Notes: generated from the sequence alone by a model not told the origin. Counted from the stretch's first letter, positions 16,778 to 26,350 are shown. The stretch is 64,000 nucleotides of DNA from Hoeflea_A sp965228435 (GCA_965228435.1 OZ245818.1:3472001-3536000); one strand, 5' to 3'. Numbers and translations are program-made.

Positions 16778-17977
16778 TCAGAATTTTTCCGGATCATCGG
16801 TCAACGCGGAAACCGCGACGATCTCAATGCCGCGGGCCTTGGCCTCATTGGCCCAGGCGGCGATCGCATCGACACTGACATCGAATGCCGACGCAGTCGC
16901 AATGGCCGTGCCGTCGCGCTTGGCGACCCGCTCGACATCATCGAGCCGCCGCATGATTTCCGTGCGGTCGATCTTGTTGTCCACCACCATATTGCCTTCC
17001 GCGTATGGAACGCCGACGGCCCGAGCGATGGCACCTGTGACGGTCTGGGCCGAAGTGCCGTCGTCCAGGAACAGCACGCCGCGTTTGGCCAGGTCTCGCA
17101 TCAGCGTTTCCGTGGCGGCCGGGTCTGAAAGGAACCGGGCACCCATGAAATTCATGACGCCGGTGTAGTTGGTGATACGGCCCATGGCCCAGTGCAGGTC
17201 ATCAAGGTTCTGCTGCGAACCGTCGGCAACCAAAAGCGTTCGCGGGCCGGGATCGTTGTTGGGATAATCGAATGGCTCGAAGGGAACCTGCAACAGCACC
17301 TCATGGCCACCTCTCCTGGCTTCCTGAAGCCAGCGTTGGAGGCTGTTGCCGGTTGCCGCAAAGGCCAGCGTGATTTCCGGTGGTAGCGTTCTGATGGCGT
17401 TCTGGGTGCCTGTCTGGCTTAGACCAAGGCCGCCGACAACGATGGCAATGCGGGTGCCGCGCGCACCGGACCACGGCCGGGCATAGGCGTCCATCGGGCG
17501 GCGACCGTCGGCACCAACGACCGGGAGACGTCCGAAATCGGTGTTTTCCAGAAGCTCGGGGATCGGCAGGTGGGCCACCTGCGGCTGTTGTCCGATCTGG
17601 CCGGCGCCGGAAATGATCACCGCACCCTCGCCGCTGCGGTCCAGCGGCGTTATCTTGGTGACCGTGTGACCTTCATCCGTCAGCGTGCGTTGGACATTGG
17701 CCCCGGAACTACCGGCGAGCGGCTTCGCGGGGTCTGCGACGACCTGCGGCTGCGGCGCGGTGGCGGTTTGGATCGATTGCTCCGGCGTTGCCGGCTTCGA
17801 CTGCTGCTCGCCCTGTGGAGTCGTTTGCTGAAATGCAAAATAGCCGGCGCCGGCAAACAGCACCACGAAAGCGGTGCCGATCAACCAAGGGCCGCTGCCC
17901 CGAGACTGACCACGTCGCGGTCCACCGCCTTTGCGGTGTTGTCCCAACGGTTTGTCGAGATCGGAGCCCGTCGTCAC
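16778..17977 (-). CDS. Divergent polysaccharide deacetylase family protein (YibQ/COG2861)
   Basis: A 399-residue membrane-anchored envelope protein. Residues about 30-48 (WLIGTAFVVLFAGAGYFAF) form an N-terminal membrane anchor, followed by a Pro/Gln/Thr-rich linker to about 150. The C-terminal 250 residues are a divergent NodB-like deacetylase barrel (IAIVVGGLGLSQTGTQNAI, FLDDGTSAQTV). Family members usually lie beside envC and ctpA, as here. The start is GTG. The enzymatic role of the family is unproven. Confidence 0.85.
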   Translation of the reverse strand: MTTGSDLDKPLGQHRKGGGPRRGQSRGSGPWLIGTAFVVLFAGAGYFAFQQTTPQGEQQSKPATPEQSIQTATAPQPQVVADPAKPLAGSSGANVQRTLTDEGHTVTKITPLDRSGEGAVIISGAGQIGQQPQVAHLPIPELLENTDFGRLPVVGADGRRPMDAYARPWSGARGTRIAIVVGGLGLSQTGTQNAIRTLPPEITLAFAATGNSLQRWLQEARRGGHEVLLQVPFEPFDYPNNDPGPRTLLVADGSQQNLDDLHWAMGRITNYTGVMNFMGARFLSDPAATETLMRDLAKRGVLFLDDGTSAQTVTGAIARAVGVPYAEGNMVVDNKIDRTEIMRRLDDVERVAKRDGTAIATASAFDVSVDAIAAWANEAKARGIEIVAVSALTDDPEKF

Positions 17978-17995
17978 CAGTGCTGTCCGTAAAGG

Positions 17996-18021
17996 AAAAG
18001 GCCGCTCCCATGGGAGCGGCC
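17996..18021 (-). terminator. Rho-independent terminator after ctpA
   Basis: The perfect 22-base palindrome GGCCGCTCCCATGGGAGCGGCC (18000-18021, centre CATG) begins eight bases past the ctpA stop and is followed on the minus strand by TTTTCCTTT. It probably separates the envC-ctpA transcript from the deacetylase-rppH-racemase genes. Confidence 0.75.
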
Positions 18022-18028
18022 GCCTGTC

Positions 18029-19390
18029 TTATTCGGTTTTGGTCGTCGTATCGTCGGCTTTTTCCATTTTCTTGGCCGCCTGTTCAGCGCTAGGCGGATA
18101 AGCCGGGTTGGTCTCGACGCCGCGGATCAGGTCGAGGGCGTAACCGAGCTGCTCGTCATCTTCAGCTTCCGGCGGAACATAGGCGATGGAGCCCGATCCC
18201 TCTTCGGTTTCTTCCTGGCCCTGAATGTGGCCGCGCAACTCCGATTCGCCGGTTTGGCGAATGCGGCCCTGCAGCTCTTCCGGAAGAGGCTGGTTGACGA
18301 CGATATCCGGCTTGATGCCAGTGCCCTGGATCGATTTGCCCGACGGCGTGTAGTAGAGCGCCGTGGTCAGCCGCAGAGCGCCATTTTCACCGAGCGGTAT
18401 GATGGTCTGCACCGAACCCTTGCCGAATGATGTGGTGCCGACGATGGTGGCACGCTTGTGATCCTGCAGGGCGCCGGCAACGATTTCGGACGCACTGGCC
18501 GAGCCGCCATTGACCAGCACGACGATCGGCTTGCCATCGGTCAGGTCGCCCGGACGCGAATTGTAGCGCCGGGTTTCTTCCGGGTTGCGGCCACGGGTGG
18601 AGACGATTTCACCACGGTCGAGGAACGCATCGGAGACGTTGATGGCCTGATCGAGCAGGCCGCCCGGGTTCAGACGCAGGTCAACGATGAAACCCTTCAG
18701 CTTGTCGTCCGGGACTTCAGCCTCGATCTTGTCGATAGCGTTTTCCAGATCGCTGTAGGTCTTCTCGGTAAAGGAGATGACGCGGATATAGCCGATATCT
18801 TCCTCGACCCGGTACTTGACCGCCTTCACCTTGATGATGGCGCGGGTGATCTTGATGTCGATCGGAGCATCGGCACCCTCGCGCAGGACCGTCAGATCAA
18901 TGGAGGATCCGACCGGCCCACGCATCTTTTCGACCGCCTGAGTCAGTGACAGGCCGCGAACCGGCTCACCGTCGATTTCGGAAATCAAATCACCGGCGAG
19001 CACGCCAGCGCGCGACGCCGGTGTGTCGTCGATCGGCGTGATGACCTTGACCAGCTCGCTGTCGCGGTCGAGCGTTACCTCGATGCCCAGTCCGCCGAAC
19101 TCGCCCCGGGTCTGGGTGCGCATCTCGTCGGCATCCTTGGCGTTGAGGAAGCTGGAATGCGGATCGAGCGATGTCAGCATGCCGTTGATGGCGTTTTCGA
19201 CAAGCTCGTCTTCCTTCGGCGGAGTGACGTATTGAGCGCGGACCCGTTCGAAGACGTCGCCGAAGATCGACAACTGCTTGTAGGTCTCGGAATTCGCCGC
19301 CACCGCGGAGGTGCCGACGGAGTGCAAAGCGGTCACCGAGACCGCACCAATGACGGCGCCGACGGCCAGAAGTGATACCTTACGAATCAT
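18029..19390 (-). CDS. ctpA: C-terminal processing periplasmic protease, S41 family
   Basis: A 453-residue protease of the periplasm that trims C-termini of envelope proteins. It has an N-terminal signal/anchor (residues 1-32), a PDZ domain (about 95-175, GLGIEVTLDRDSELVKV) and an S41 catalytic core. The Ser-Lys dyad is visible as Ser299 in GGSASASE and Lys324 in SFGKGSVQ. The tail is charged and low complexity. It overlaps the EnvC-like gene by 11 bases, so the two are co-transcribed; EnvC/CtpA pairing is widespread in this order. Confidence 0.95.
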   Translation of the reverse strand: MIRKVSLLAVGAVIGAVSVTALHSVGTSAVAANSETYKQLSIFGDVFERVRAQYVTPPKEDELVENAINGMLTSLDPHSSFLNAKDADEMRTQTRGEFGGLGIEVTLDRDSELVKVITPIDDTPASRAGVLAGDLISEIDGEPVRGLSLTQAVEKMRGPVGSSIDLTVLREGADAPIDIKITRAIIKVKAVKYRVEEDIGYIRVISFTEKTYSDLENAIDKIEAEVPDDKLKGFIVDLRLNPGGLLDQAINVSDAFLDRGEIVSTRGRNPEETRRYNSRPGDLTDGKPIVVLVNGGSASASEIVAGALQDHKRATIVGTTSFGKGSVQTIIPLGENGALRLTTALYYTPSGKSIQGTGIKPDIVVNQPLPEELQGRIRQTGESELRGHIQGQEETEEGSGSIAYVPPEAEDDEQLGYALDLIRGVETNPAYPPSAEQAAKKMEKADDTTTKTE

Positions 19391-20777
19391 TGCTTACCCT
19401 TCCAGAAGGATTGCTGGCCCACCAGGGAGCCGGATCGACGGGCTTGCCGCCTTTTCTAAACTCAATGTATAGCGTCGGCTCGTCAGAGGCCAGTAGCAAT
19501 ACCGAAGCGGACGCCACTCTTTTGCGAGCATCCATCCGTCCCACGGGCTCGCCGGCAATGACGAACTGACCGATTGTGGCACTGATGCTGCCCATTCCCG
19601 CCAGGACCAAATGATAGTCGTCTCCCGCGTTGAGGATGAGCAACTGCCCATAGGATCGGAACGGACCGGAATATACCACCCACCCATCCGCCGGCGCCGT
19701 CACAATCGCGTCATGCACAGTTGAAAGCATCATGCCTTGCAGCGGATGGCCGGCGCCGTCGTCGTCGCCGAAAGACGCCGCGAGCGTTCCGGCGACGGGG
19801 AGTTCAAGACTTTCTTTCAGATCGGAAAACGCGAAGGCAGGCGCCAGTCGGTCAGCGTCGGCTTCGCCTGTGCGCGCTAGTTGTCGGGCCTTTTCACGCT
19901 TTTCCTGCGACTCGGCGGCGCGTTTTTCTTCCGCCTGCCTGGCCTCGTCGGCGGCCTTGCGCACCGAATCGATCTGTTTGCCGAGGCTGGCAATCAGGTC
20001 TTCCATGCTTTCTGCCCGTTCGGCCAGCCGTTTCGCGGCTTCCGTTTCAGCGGCCAGAAGTTCGCGATTCTGTTCGGCGCGCTTCTGCTTTTCTTCCAGG
20101 AGCAGTTTGAGGCGTTCCTCTTCCTCCGCCTGCTCCTCCAGGGTGGCGATCAACAGCTCACGCTCGTTCGATATCGATGCCCGGATGGTGGTCAGCTCCT
20201 GCAGATCAACCATCAGGCGGTCGGCGCGCTGGCGAATATCGGGAACCACGGCACCGAGCAAAATGGCGCTGCGCACCGAGGACAGCGCATCTTCAGGGCT
20301 GACAAGCAATGCGGGCGGCGGGTTGCGCCCCATGCGTTGCAATGCGGCGAGCACTTCGGCCAGCGTATCGCGCCGGTCTCGCAGCGATTGGCGCACCGTG
20401 TCCTCGCGGCCGCGCAGGCTGGCCAGCCGCAGCTCGCTTTCGGAAATGTCGGCGGTGAGCTTCTTCTGGGTCTTGGCGCTTTGAACAAGCGCGGTGCGCA
20501 TGCTCGCCTGATCTTTCTTCAGCTGAGCGATGCTGTCTTCCAGCTGCTTTTGCCGCTCGCGGGAAAGGCCGATATCGGCGGAGATTTTTTCCAGCTCGCT
20601 CATGCCGGCGGCGCGCTGGCGATCGAGATCCTCGACGGTCGGCTTTCGGAAGGTTCCGGGGCTCGGAGATGTCTCCTGCGGGAGCGCCGGTACACTCAGG
20701 CAGGCAGACAGCAGCAATGCGCCACAAAGGGCGCTCGCATGCTGGAATCTGGATGGTCCTGGCTGCCGGTCCCGCAT
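19380..20777 (-). CDS. EnvC-like murein hydrolase activator with degenerate LytM domain
   Basis: A 465-residue exported protein. A signal sequence (hydrophobic ALCGALLLSACLSV) is followed by long coiled coils (about residues 45-310, rich in E, Q, R, K) and a C-terminal LytM/M23 fold (about 340-455, ending YIEFRKGGKPVDPAPWW). The zinc ligands of active M23 peptidases (HxxxD and HxH) are not visible: the corresponding stretch reads GHPLQGMML, and HLVLAGM replaces HxH. This is the pattern of EnvC-type activators, which switch on amidases at the septum. The start is ambiguous: ATG at 20777, or an in-frame GTG at 20813. Confidence 0.87.
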   Translation of the reverse strand: MRDRQPGPSRFQHASALCGALLLSACLSVPALPQETSPSPGTFRKPTVEDLDRQRAAGMSELEKISADIGLSRERQKQLEDSIAQLKKDQASMRTALVQSAKTQKKLTADISESELRLASLRGREDTVRQSLRDRRDTLAEVLAALQRMGRNPPPALLVSPEDALSSVRSAILLGAVVPDIRQRADRLMVDLQELTTIRASISNERELLIATLEEQAEEEERLKLLLEEKQKRAEQNRELLAAETEAAKRLAERAESMEDLIASLGKQIDSVRKAADEARQAEEKRAAESQEKREKARQLARTGEADADRLAPAFAFSDLKESLELPVAGTLAASFGDDDGAGHPLQGMMLSTVHDAIVTAPADGWVVYSGPFRSYGQLLILNAGDDYHLVLAGMGSISATIGQFVIAGEPVGRMDARKRVASASVLLLASDEPTLYIEFRKGGKPVDPAPWWASNPSGRVSNDS

Positions 20778-20951
20778 ATCCGAATCATAAGTCAAAGTGC
20801 CGACAGCCGCCACCGGCCGCCGTATGGATGCCGTGCCCAGGGGAATCCGTCAGGGTTGTCGAATCACCTATCGCAGGCAAGCGTGGCAGCGATAAGGCAA
20901 AACGATGCGCGTGCGGATCCGGCCGTCTGCAATCGCCCGGGCCCGTCGACA

Positions 20952-21434
20952 TCAGTTTCTGTGATAGGGATGACCTGTCAGGATGGTCACCGCGCGGTAG
21001 AGCTGTTCGGCCACCATGATGCGCACCAACTGGTGCGGCCAGGTCATTTTTCCGAAACAGATCGTGGCATGGGCCTGTGCGACAAACTCCGGATCGAGGC
21101 CATCGGCTCCCCCGATAACGATGCATATGTCCCGTTGCCCGTCGTCGCGCCAGCGAGCAAGCGTGGCGGCAAAGGCCTGCGAATCCAGCGCCTTGCCGCG
21201 TTCATCAAGCGCAACCAGGGTTCTGTCCAGCGGGAGCTGTCGGGTCAGGGCGTCCGCTTCTTCGCGCTTGCGGACGGCAGCATTCGAAGCTCGGCTTTCC
21301 GGCAGTTCGACAATGCGATTGAAATCGAGGCCTATTGCCGCGCCTGCCTTCTTGAAGCGGTCGACATAACGCGCGGTAAGATCTCTTTCGGGGCCGGATT
21401 TCAGCCGGCCCACGGCATATAGCGTCACCCGCAT
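20952..21434 (-). CDS. rlmH: 23S rRNA (pseudouridine1915-N3)-methyltransferase
   Basis: A 160-residue SPOUT methyltransferase that modifies pseudouridine 1915 in helix 69 of 23S rRNA. It shows the C-terminal trefoil-knot signature ICIVIGGADGLDPEFV and the conserved tail EQLYRAVTILTGHPYHRN. ATG at 21434 gives MRVTLYAVGRLKSGPE, as in homologues. It lies downstream of rsfS on the same strand, the common arrangement. Confidence 0.96.
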   Translation of the reverse strand: MRVTLYAVGRLKSGPERDLTARYVDRFKKAGAAIGLDFNRIVELPESRASNAAVRKREEADALTRQLPLDRTLVALDERGKALDSQAFAATLARWRDDGQRDICIVIGGADGLDPEFVAQAHATICFGKMTWPHQLVRIMVAEQLYRAVTILTGHPYHRN

Positions 21435-21486
21435 TGGCCTCACACTCCGCTCGCCCGACGTCCCGCCGGGGCAGAGTTTCCGTCCT

Positions 21487-22047
21487 CTAGTGCACCGTGT
21501 CTTCTTCGGCTTCAGGCGTCATCCACATCTTCTCGATGCTGTAAAACTCCCTGATTTCCGGACGGAATACGTGAATAATGATGTCTCCGGTGTCTATCAG
21601 CACCCAATCGCCATGGGCGAGACCTTCGACCTTGGCCTGTCCGAGGCCGGCGTTTTTCAGGTCGCGCAGCAAATGGTCGCAGATAGCCGTCACATGGCGG
21701 TTCGATCGGCCGGAAGCCACGACCATATGGTCGCCCAGTGCCGACTTGCCCGCTATGTCGATGGAGACAATGTCTTCTGCCTTGGATTCCTCGAGGCTGG
21801 CGAGGACCAGTTTCAACGCATGGATCGCAGCAGTGCCGCTTTCCAGTGCGGAAGAGGAAACGCCTGCGGCATTTCCCTTGCTGTGTGCTGTTCTCAGTGT
21901 CTTTCCTTTCCGTGACAGAACAAGCGTCGCGCGTCTGCCATGGTCTCTTGCGTTACCGGCACCATTGCCGGTCAAAATCGCCCTTTTCGCACCCGCTGCA
22001 ACACAAGGTTGCGACTCACGGGACAACACCGTGGCAAACACAGCCAA
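21487..22047 (-). CDS. rsfS: Ribosomal silencing factor RsfS
   Basis: RsfS binds ribosomal protein L14 and blocks subunit joining in starvation. The conserved domain spans about residues 75-186: LVLASLEESKAEDIVSIDI, GDHMVVASGRSNRHV, WVLIDTGDIIIHVFRPEIRE and YSIEKMW. The start is unresolved. No ATG, GTG or TTG lies near the beginning of homology; the nearest good ribosome site (GGAAAGGAAAG) precedes a CTG (CTGAGAACAGCA). The coordinates use the first in-frame TTG, so up to about 60 N-terminal residues may not be translated. Confidence 0.9.
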   Translation of the reverse strand: MAVFATVLSRESQPCVAAGAKRAILTGNGAGNARDHGRRATLVLSRKGKTLRTAHSKGNAAGVSSSALESGTAAIHALKLVLASLEESKAEDIVSIDIAGKSALGDHMVVASGRSNRHVTAICDHLLRDLKNAGLGQAKVEGLAHGDWVLIDTGDIIIHVFRPEIREFYSIEKMWMTPEAEEDTVH

Positions 22048-22115
22048 ACATAGGCATGGAATGCTGAAGGTTTCAAGACAAAGCTCATCACGAATTTTTT
22101 GAGGTTTTTCAGATG

Positions 22116-22763
22116 CTACGGCTGAATCTGGTCGGATGAACCCGTCATGCCGCTGCGAATGGCGGTTGACGAAAGCGGCGATCGCCGTCCGTGAATGAAG
22201 GTCCAGGCCGGTGGATCCATGCGGGCAAGAGCACCCACATCGGCTTCGTCGACCCGTGCATGATCGAAGGTTTTCGCCATGATCGAAGACAGATAGGCCA
22301 GGGTCGAGCCCGGGCGGTCGATCACCGCGATCGGTACGGAATTGGCAATTTCCTGCCAGTTCTGCCAGCGATGAAAACCGGCCAGATTGTCGGCGCCCAT
22401 CACCCAGACGAAGTCGACGCCGTGATTGCGCTCGAGAATGAAATCGAGCGTTTCGGCGGTATAGCGCAAATCATGCGCGGCCTCGAAGGCGGTCAGCTTG
22501 ATGCGAGGATCGGTAATGCGCTCCCGGCACCAGGCAAGCCGCTGCCCAAGGCTGGGCAATCCGCTGTTTTCTTTCAAAGGGTTACCCGGTGTGACCATCC
22601 ACCAGAGCTGGTGAATGCGCAGCTTGCGCAACGCCGTTTCGGCAACCAGCATGTGACCGTCATGGGGCGGATTGAAGGACCCGCCGAAAAGGCCGACGGC
22701 CATGCCCGGCTCGACATGTGGCATGCGCAAACAGGGCGCGGTGACTTCGGTTCGATCGATCAC
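22116..22763 (-). CDS. nadD: Nicotinate-nucleotide adenylyltransferase
   Basis: NadD joins nicotinate mononucleotide and ATP to form deamido-NAD in NAD synthesis. The nucleotidyltransferase motif GGSFNPPHDGH is near residue 27, and the C-terminal ISSTxxR-type box appears as SSTAIRSG. Length (215) is usual, with about 20 extra N-terminal residues (an internal ATG at 22724 is an alternative start; the one used is GTG). It sits 11 bases after proA, in the order proB-proA-nadD-rsfS-rlmH typical of rhizobia. Confidence 0.94.
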   Translation of the reverse strand: MIDRTEVTAPCLRMPHVEPGMAVGLFGGSFNPPHDGHMLVAETALRKLRIHQLWWMVTPGNPLKENSGLPSLGQRLAWCRERITDPRIKLTAFEAAHDLRYTAETLDFILERNHGVDFVWVMGADNLAGFHRWQNWQEIANSVPIAVIDRPGSTLAYLSSIMAKTFDHARVDEADVGALARMDPPAWTFIHGRRSPLSSTAIRSGMTGSSDQIQP

Positions 22764-22774
22764 TGAATGAGGTG

Positions 22775-24055
22775 CTATGGTCTTGTCTGACCGGAGCCGT
22801 GTACCCGGTACTTGAACGATGTGAGCTGTTCGACACCCACGGGCCCGCGAGCGTGCATCTTGCCGGTCGCAATACCGATTTCAGCGCCCATGCCGAATTC
22901 GCCGCCATCGGCATACTGCGTCGAGGCGTTGTGCAGCAGGATGGCCGAATCGATCTCGTTGAAAAACTTTTCGACCACGGTCGGATCTTCGGCAATAACG
23001 GCCTCGGTGTGGTTCGACGAATAGCGGCCGACATGAGCGATAGCACCGTCGATGCCGTCGACCATGGCGACCGAAATGATCGAATCAAGATATTCCGTCG
23101 TCCAGTCCTCCTCGCTGGCGTCTTCGGCGGCAGGCCATAGCGCCTTGACTTCGGCCGTGGCGCGTATGGTGCATCCGGCAGACTGCAGCGCGTCCAGAAC
23201 CGGCGTGAGATGGGTCTGTGCGGCCGCCCGGTCGACGAGAAGGGTTTCCGCGGCACCGCATATGCCGGTGCGTCGCATCTTGGCATTGACTGCGATGGAA
23301 GAGGCCATGTCGGTGTCGGCGGATTTGTCGACATAGAGGTGGCAGAGGCCTTCCAGATGGGCAAAGACGGGCACACGGGCCTCGCTTTGCACGCGGCCGA
23401 CCAGTCCCTTGCCGCCCCGCGGTACGATGACGTCAATGGCGCCGCCCAGGCCCTTGAGCATTTCGCCGACGGCCCCACGATCGGTGGTCGGCACGATCTG
23501 GATGGCGTCCTCCGGCAAGCCGGCGGCCTTCAGGCCGCGCACCAGGCTGGCGTGGATGGCGGTGGATGAGTGGATCGAATCGGAACCGCCGCGCAGGATT
23601 ACAGCGTTGCCGGCCTTCAGGCACAGCGCGCCGGCATCGGCTGTCACATTGGGGCGGCTTTCGTAGATCACGCCGATGACGCCGAGCGGCGTCCTTACGC
23701 GCTCAATCGCCAGGCCATTGGGTCGCTCCCATGCCGCAATCACATCGCCCACCGGATCGGTCAGTGCCGCGATCGCCCGGATTCCATCGGCCATGGCGCT
23801 CACGCGCTCCGGATCGAGCCGCAGCCGGTCTTTGAAAGAGGCCGCCATATCGGTCTCTTCCGCATGCTTCATATCGGTCGCATTGGCTTCAAGGATGGCG
23901 TCCATGTCGGCCATGACTGCATCCGCCATCGCCGCAAGAGCCGTGTTCTTCTGCTCGGCCGAAGCGATCGCCAGTGGCGCCTGGGCAGCACGGGCTCGCT
24001 GGCCAATTTCGAGCATGAGTTGCTCTACGTTCTGTCCGTCTGCCTGGATTAACAT
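22775..24055 (-). CDS. proA: Glutamate-5-semialdehyde dehydrogenase (gamma-glutamyl phosphate reductase)
   Basis: Second enzyme of proline synthesis: NADPH-dependent reduction of gamma-glutamyl phosphate. The catalytic Cys lies in RRTGICGAAETLLVD near residue 258; the cofactor-binding region LGVIGVIYESRPNVTADAG is near residue 121. Length 426 is standard. It starts two bases after the proB stop, consistent with the enzymes' shared pathway. Confidence 0.98.
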   Translation of the reverse strand: MLIQADGQNVEQLMLEIGQRARAAQAPLAIASAEQKNTALAAMADAVMADMDAILEANATDMKHAEETDMAASFKDRLRLDPERVSAMADGIRAIAALTDPVGDVIAAWERPNGLAIERVRTPLGVIGVIYESRPNVTADAGALCLKAGNAVILRGGSDSIHSSTAIHASLVRGLKAAGLPEDAIQIVPTTDRGAVGEMLKGLGGAIDVIVPRGGKGLVGRVQSEARVPVFAHLEGLCHLYVDKSADTDMASSIAVNAKMRRTGICGAAETLLVDRAAAQTHLTPVLDALQSAGCTIRATAEVKALWPAAEDASEEDWTTEYLDSIISVAMVDGIDGAIAHVGRYSSNHTEAVIAEDPTVVEKFFNEIDSAILLHNASTQYADGGEFGMGAEIGIATGKMHARGPVGVEQLTSFKYRVHGSGQTRP

Positions 24056-24057
24056 GA

Positions 24058-25236
24058 TTACCTCCGGCCTTCGCCGTCTTCCTTCGGGTCTATTGGGGTG
24101 CCTGTCAACACCATATCGTCGCGATGAATCATCGCGGCACGGCCGGCATACCCCAGAATCTCGAAGATTTCCGTGGATTTGCGGCCGACAATCTGCAGCG
24201 CTTCGTCGGAATCATACGCCGCGAGGCCGCGGGCAATCTCGCCGCCACCCTCGACGTGGATCGCCACGGTGTCGCCACGCATGAAGCCACCCGACACGCG
24301 TCGGACGCCGGCTGGCAACAGGCTCTTGCCGGATCGCAGCGCCCGTTCGGCGCCTGCGTCGACATGAAAGATGCCGGCCGGTTCGAGCTGGCCGGCGATC
24401 CATTTCTTGCGTGCGGTCACTGGCGATGTGCTGGGCAGGAACAGACTGTGGCGCGCACCGGCGTCGATGGCCGCAAGCGGATGGTCGACCTTGCCCGAGG
24501 CAATCACCATGGCGCAGCCGGCGGCGGTGGCCATGCGGCCGGCATCGATCTTGGTCTTCATGCCGCCGCGCGACAGTTCCGAACCGGCCTTGCCGGCCAT
24601 CGCCTCGATCCGCGGGGTGATTTCTTCGATGGTGTGGAGGAAGTCGGCGTCCGGATTGCTGTGCGGCGGCGCCGTGTAGAGGCCGTCGACGTCAGACAGC
24701 AGAATCAACAGATCGGCGCCGGCCATGGTGGCGACGCGGGCCGCCAGCCGGTCATTGTCGCCATAACGGATTTCCGTGGTTGCGACCGTGTCGTTTTCAT
24801 TGATCACAGGCACGGCGCCGGCCGCCAGTAGCTGGCTGATCGTGGCCCGTGCATTGAGGTAGCGCCGGCGCTCTTCGGTGTCCCCCAGGGTGAGCAGGAT
24901 CTGCCCGGCAATGAGATTGTCGAGCGACAGGGCCTTTGACCAGGCTTCGGCCAGGGCGATCTGGCCGACGGCGGCAGCGGCCTGGTTTTCCTCCAGCTTC
25001 AGCCGGCCGCGGCTTTTACCAAGCGGCGTGTCGCGCAGCACCGTGCGGCCGAGTGCAATGGCGCCGGAGGAGACGACGATGAATTCGGTGCCGAGCGCGC
25101 GAAGTTCCGCTATGTCGCGGCACAAGGAACCAAGCCAGGCCTGGCGCAGGCCGTCTTCGGCATCGACGAGCAGCGCCGAGCCTATCTTGATGACGATGCG
25201 ACGGTATTGCTTGAGCGCATGCCGCGGCGTGCTCAT
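24058..25236 (-). CDS. proB: Glutamate 5-kinase
   Basis: First enzyme of proline synthesis, phosphorylating glutamate. The N-terminal amino-acid kinase domain (VIKIGSALLVD, ELRALGTEFIVVSSGAIALG, INENDTVATTEIRYGDND) is followed by a C-terminal PUA domain (from about residue 285, GKSLLPAGVRRVSGGF). It overlaps the obgE stop by four bases and is adjacent to proA. Feedback inhibition by proline is known for the family. Confidence 0.98.
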   Translation of the reverse strand: MSTPRHALKQYRRIVIKIGSALLVDAEDGLRQAWLGSLCRDIAELRALGTEFIVVSSGAIALGRTVLRDTPLGKSRGRLKLEENQAAAAVGQIALAEAWSKALSLDNLIAGQILLTLGDTEERRRYLNARATISQLLAAGAVPVINENDTVATTEIRYGDNDRLAARVATMAGADLLILLSDVDGLYTAPPHSNPDADFLHTIEEITPRIEAMAGKAGSELSRGGMKTKIDAGRMATAAGCAMVIASGKVDHPLAAIDAGARHSLFLPSTSPVTARKKWIAGQLEPAGIFHVDAGAERALRSGKSLLPAGVRRVSGGFMRGDTVAIHVEGGGEIARGLAAYDSDEALQIVGRKSTEIFEILGYAGRAAMIHRDDMVLTGTPIDPKEDGEGRR

Positions 25237-26255
25237 GACGCCGCCCCGTCCGCCTTTTCCGCTTCCTCGGCTTCGGTGATGATGCCGGCCAGCGCCCGCA
25301 GCGCCGGCAGCATGCCTTCCCCGGAGATGGCCGACAGAACGAACGGCTTGACGCCGCAGGCGGATTCCAGAGCTGCGGCTTTTTCGGTGCGCCCGTCCTC
25401 ATCCAGGGTGTCGGCCTGGGATAGAGCGATAATCTCCGGCTTGTCACCCAGGCCGTGCCCGTAAGCCTCCAGCTCGGTGCGGACCGTCCGATAGGCGGTC
25501 GCGACATCCTCCTCCTGGGCGGATACCAGATGCAGCATGACCCGTGTGCGCTCGACATGGCCGAGGAATCGGTCGCCGATCCCGACGCCCTCGTGGGCGC
25601 CCTCGATCAGCCCGGGAATATCGGCGAGGATGACTTCGCGGCTGTCCACCTGCGCGACCCCGAGATTGGGGTGGAGGGTGGTGAAAGGATAGTCGGCAAT
25701 TTTCGGACGCGCCCGGGTAACGGCCGAGAGCAATGTCGACTTGCCGGCATTGGGCAGACCGACGATGCCGGCATCGGCGATCAGCTTGAGGCGCAGCCAG
25801 ATGGTCTTTTCGACACCCTCTAGGCCGGGATTGGCGTGGCGCGGCGCCTGGTTGGTGGAGGATTTGAAATGAGCGTTACCGAAGCCGCCATTGCCACCGG
25901 CCGCCAGTCGGAACCGCTGTCCCTCTTCCACCAGATCGCAGATCAGCGTTTCGTTGTCTTCCTCGAAAATCTGCGTGCCGGCCGGGACCTTGAGCAGCAC
26001 GTCGGCGCCACCGGCGCCGGTGCGGTTTCGGCCCATGCCGTGCATTCCGGTTTTGGCCTTGTAATGCTGGCGGTAGCGATAGTCGATCAGCGTGTTGAGC
26101 CCGTGGACGGCCTCGACCCAGACATCGCCGCCGCGACCGCCGTCGCCGCCATCGGGGCCGCCGAATTCAATATACTTCTCGCGCCGGAACGATACGCAGC
26201 CGGCGCCGCCATCGCCGGAGCGGATATAGACCCGGGCCTGGTCCAGAAATTTCAT
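25233..26255 (-). CDS. obgE: Obg-family GTPase ObgE/CgtA
   Basis: An essential GTPase associated with the 50S subunit and stress control. The N-terminal glycine-rich Obg domain (GDGGAGCVSFRREKYIEFGG, GGDGGRGGDVW) is followed by a G domain with GLPNAGKST and DIPGLIEGA. The C-terminus is short and acidic. ATG at 26255 (MKFLDQARVYIRSGDGG) matches the family start; an upstream in-frame start at 26318 would add 21 unlikely residues. Confidence 0.97.
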   Translation of the reverse strand: MKFLDQARVYIRSGDGGAGCVSFRREKYIEFGGPDGGDGGRGGDVWVEAVHGLNTLIDYRYRQHYKAKTGMHGMGRNRTGAGGADVLLKVPAGTQIFEEDNETLICDLVEEGQRFRLAAGGNGGFGNAHFKSSTNQAPRHANPGLEGVEKTIWLRLKLIADAGIVGLPNAGKSTLLSAVTRARPKIADYPFTTLHPNLGVAQVDSREVILADIPGLIEGAHEGVGIGDRFLGHVERTRVMLHLVSAQEEDVATAYRTVRTELEAYGHGLGDKPEIIALSQADTLDEDGRTEKAAALESACGVKPFVLSAISGEGMLPALRALAGIITEAEEAEKADGAAS

Positions 26256-26350
26256 CGGGTCGCCGTTCCTGTGGTTGAAATTGCGCCTTTGCATATCGCC
26301 CGCCAACCGCAACGTCAAAGTCTATTGCGTGTCGGCGGGTGACGGGCGGT

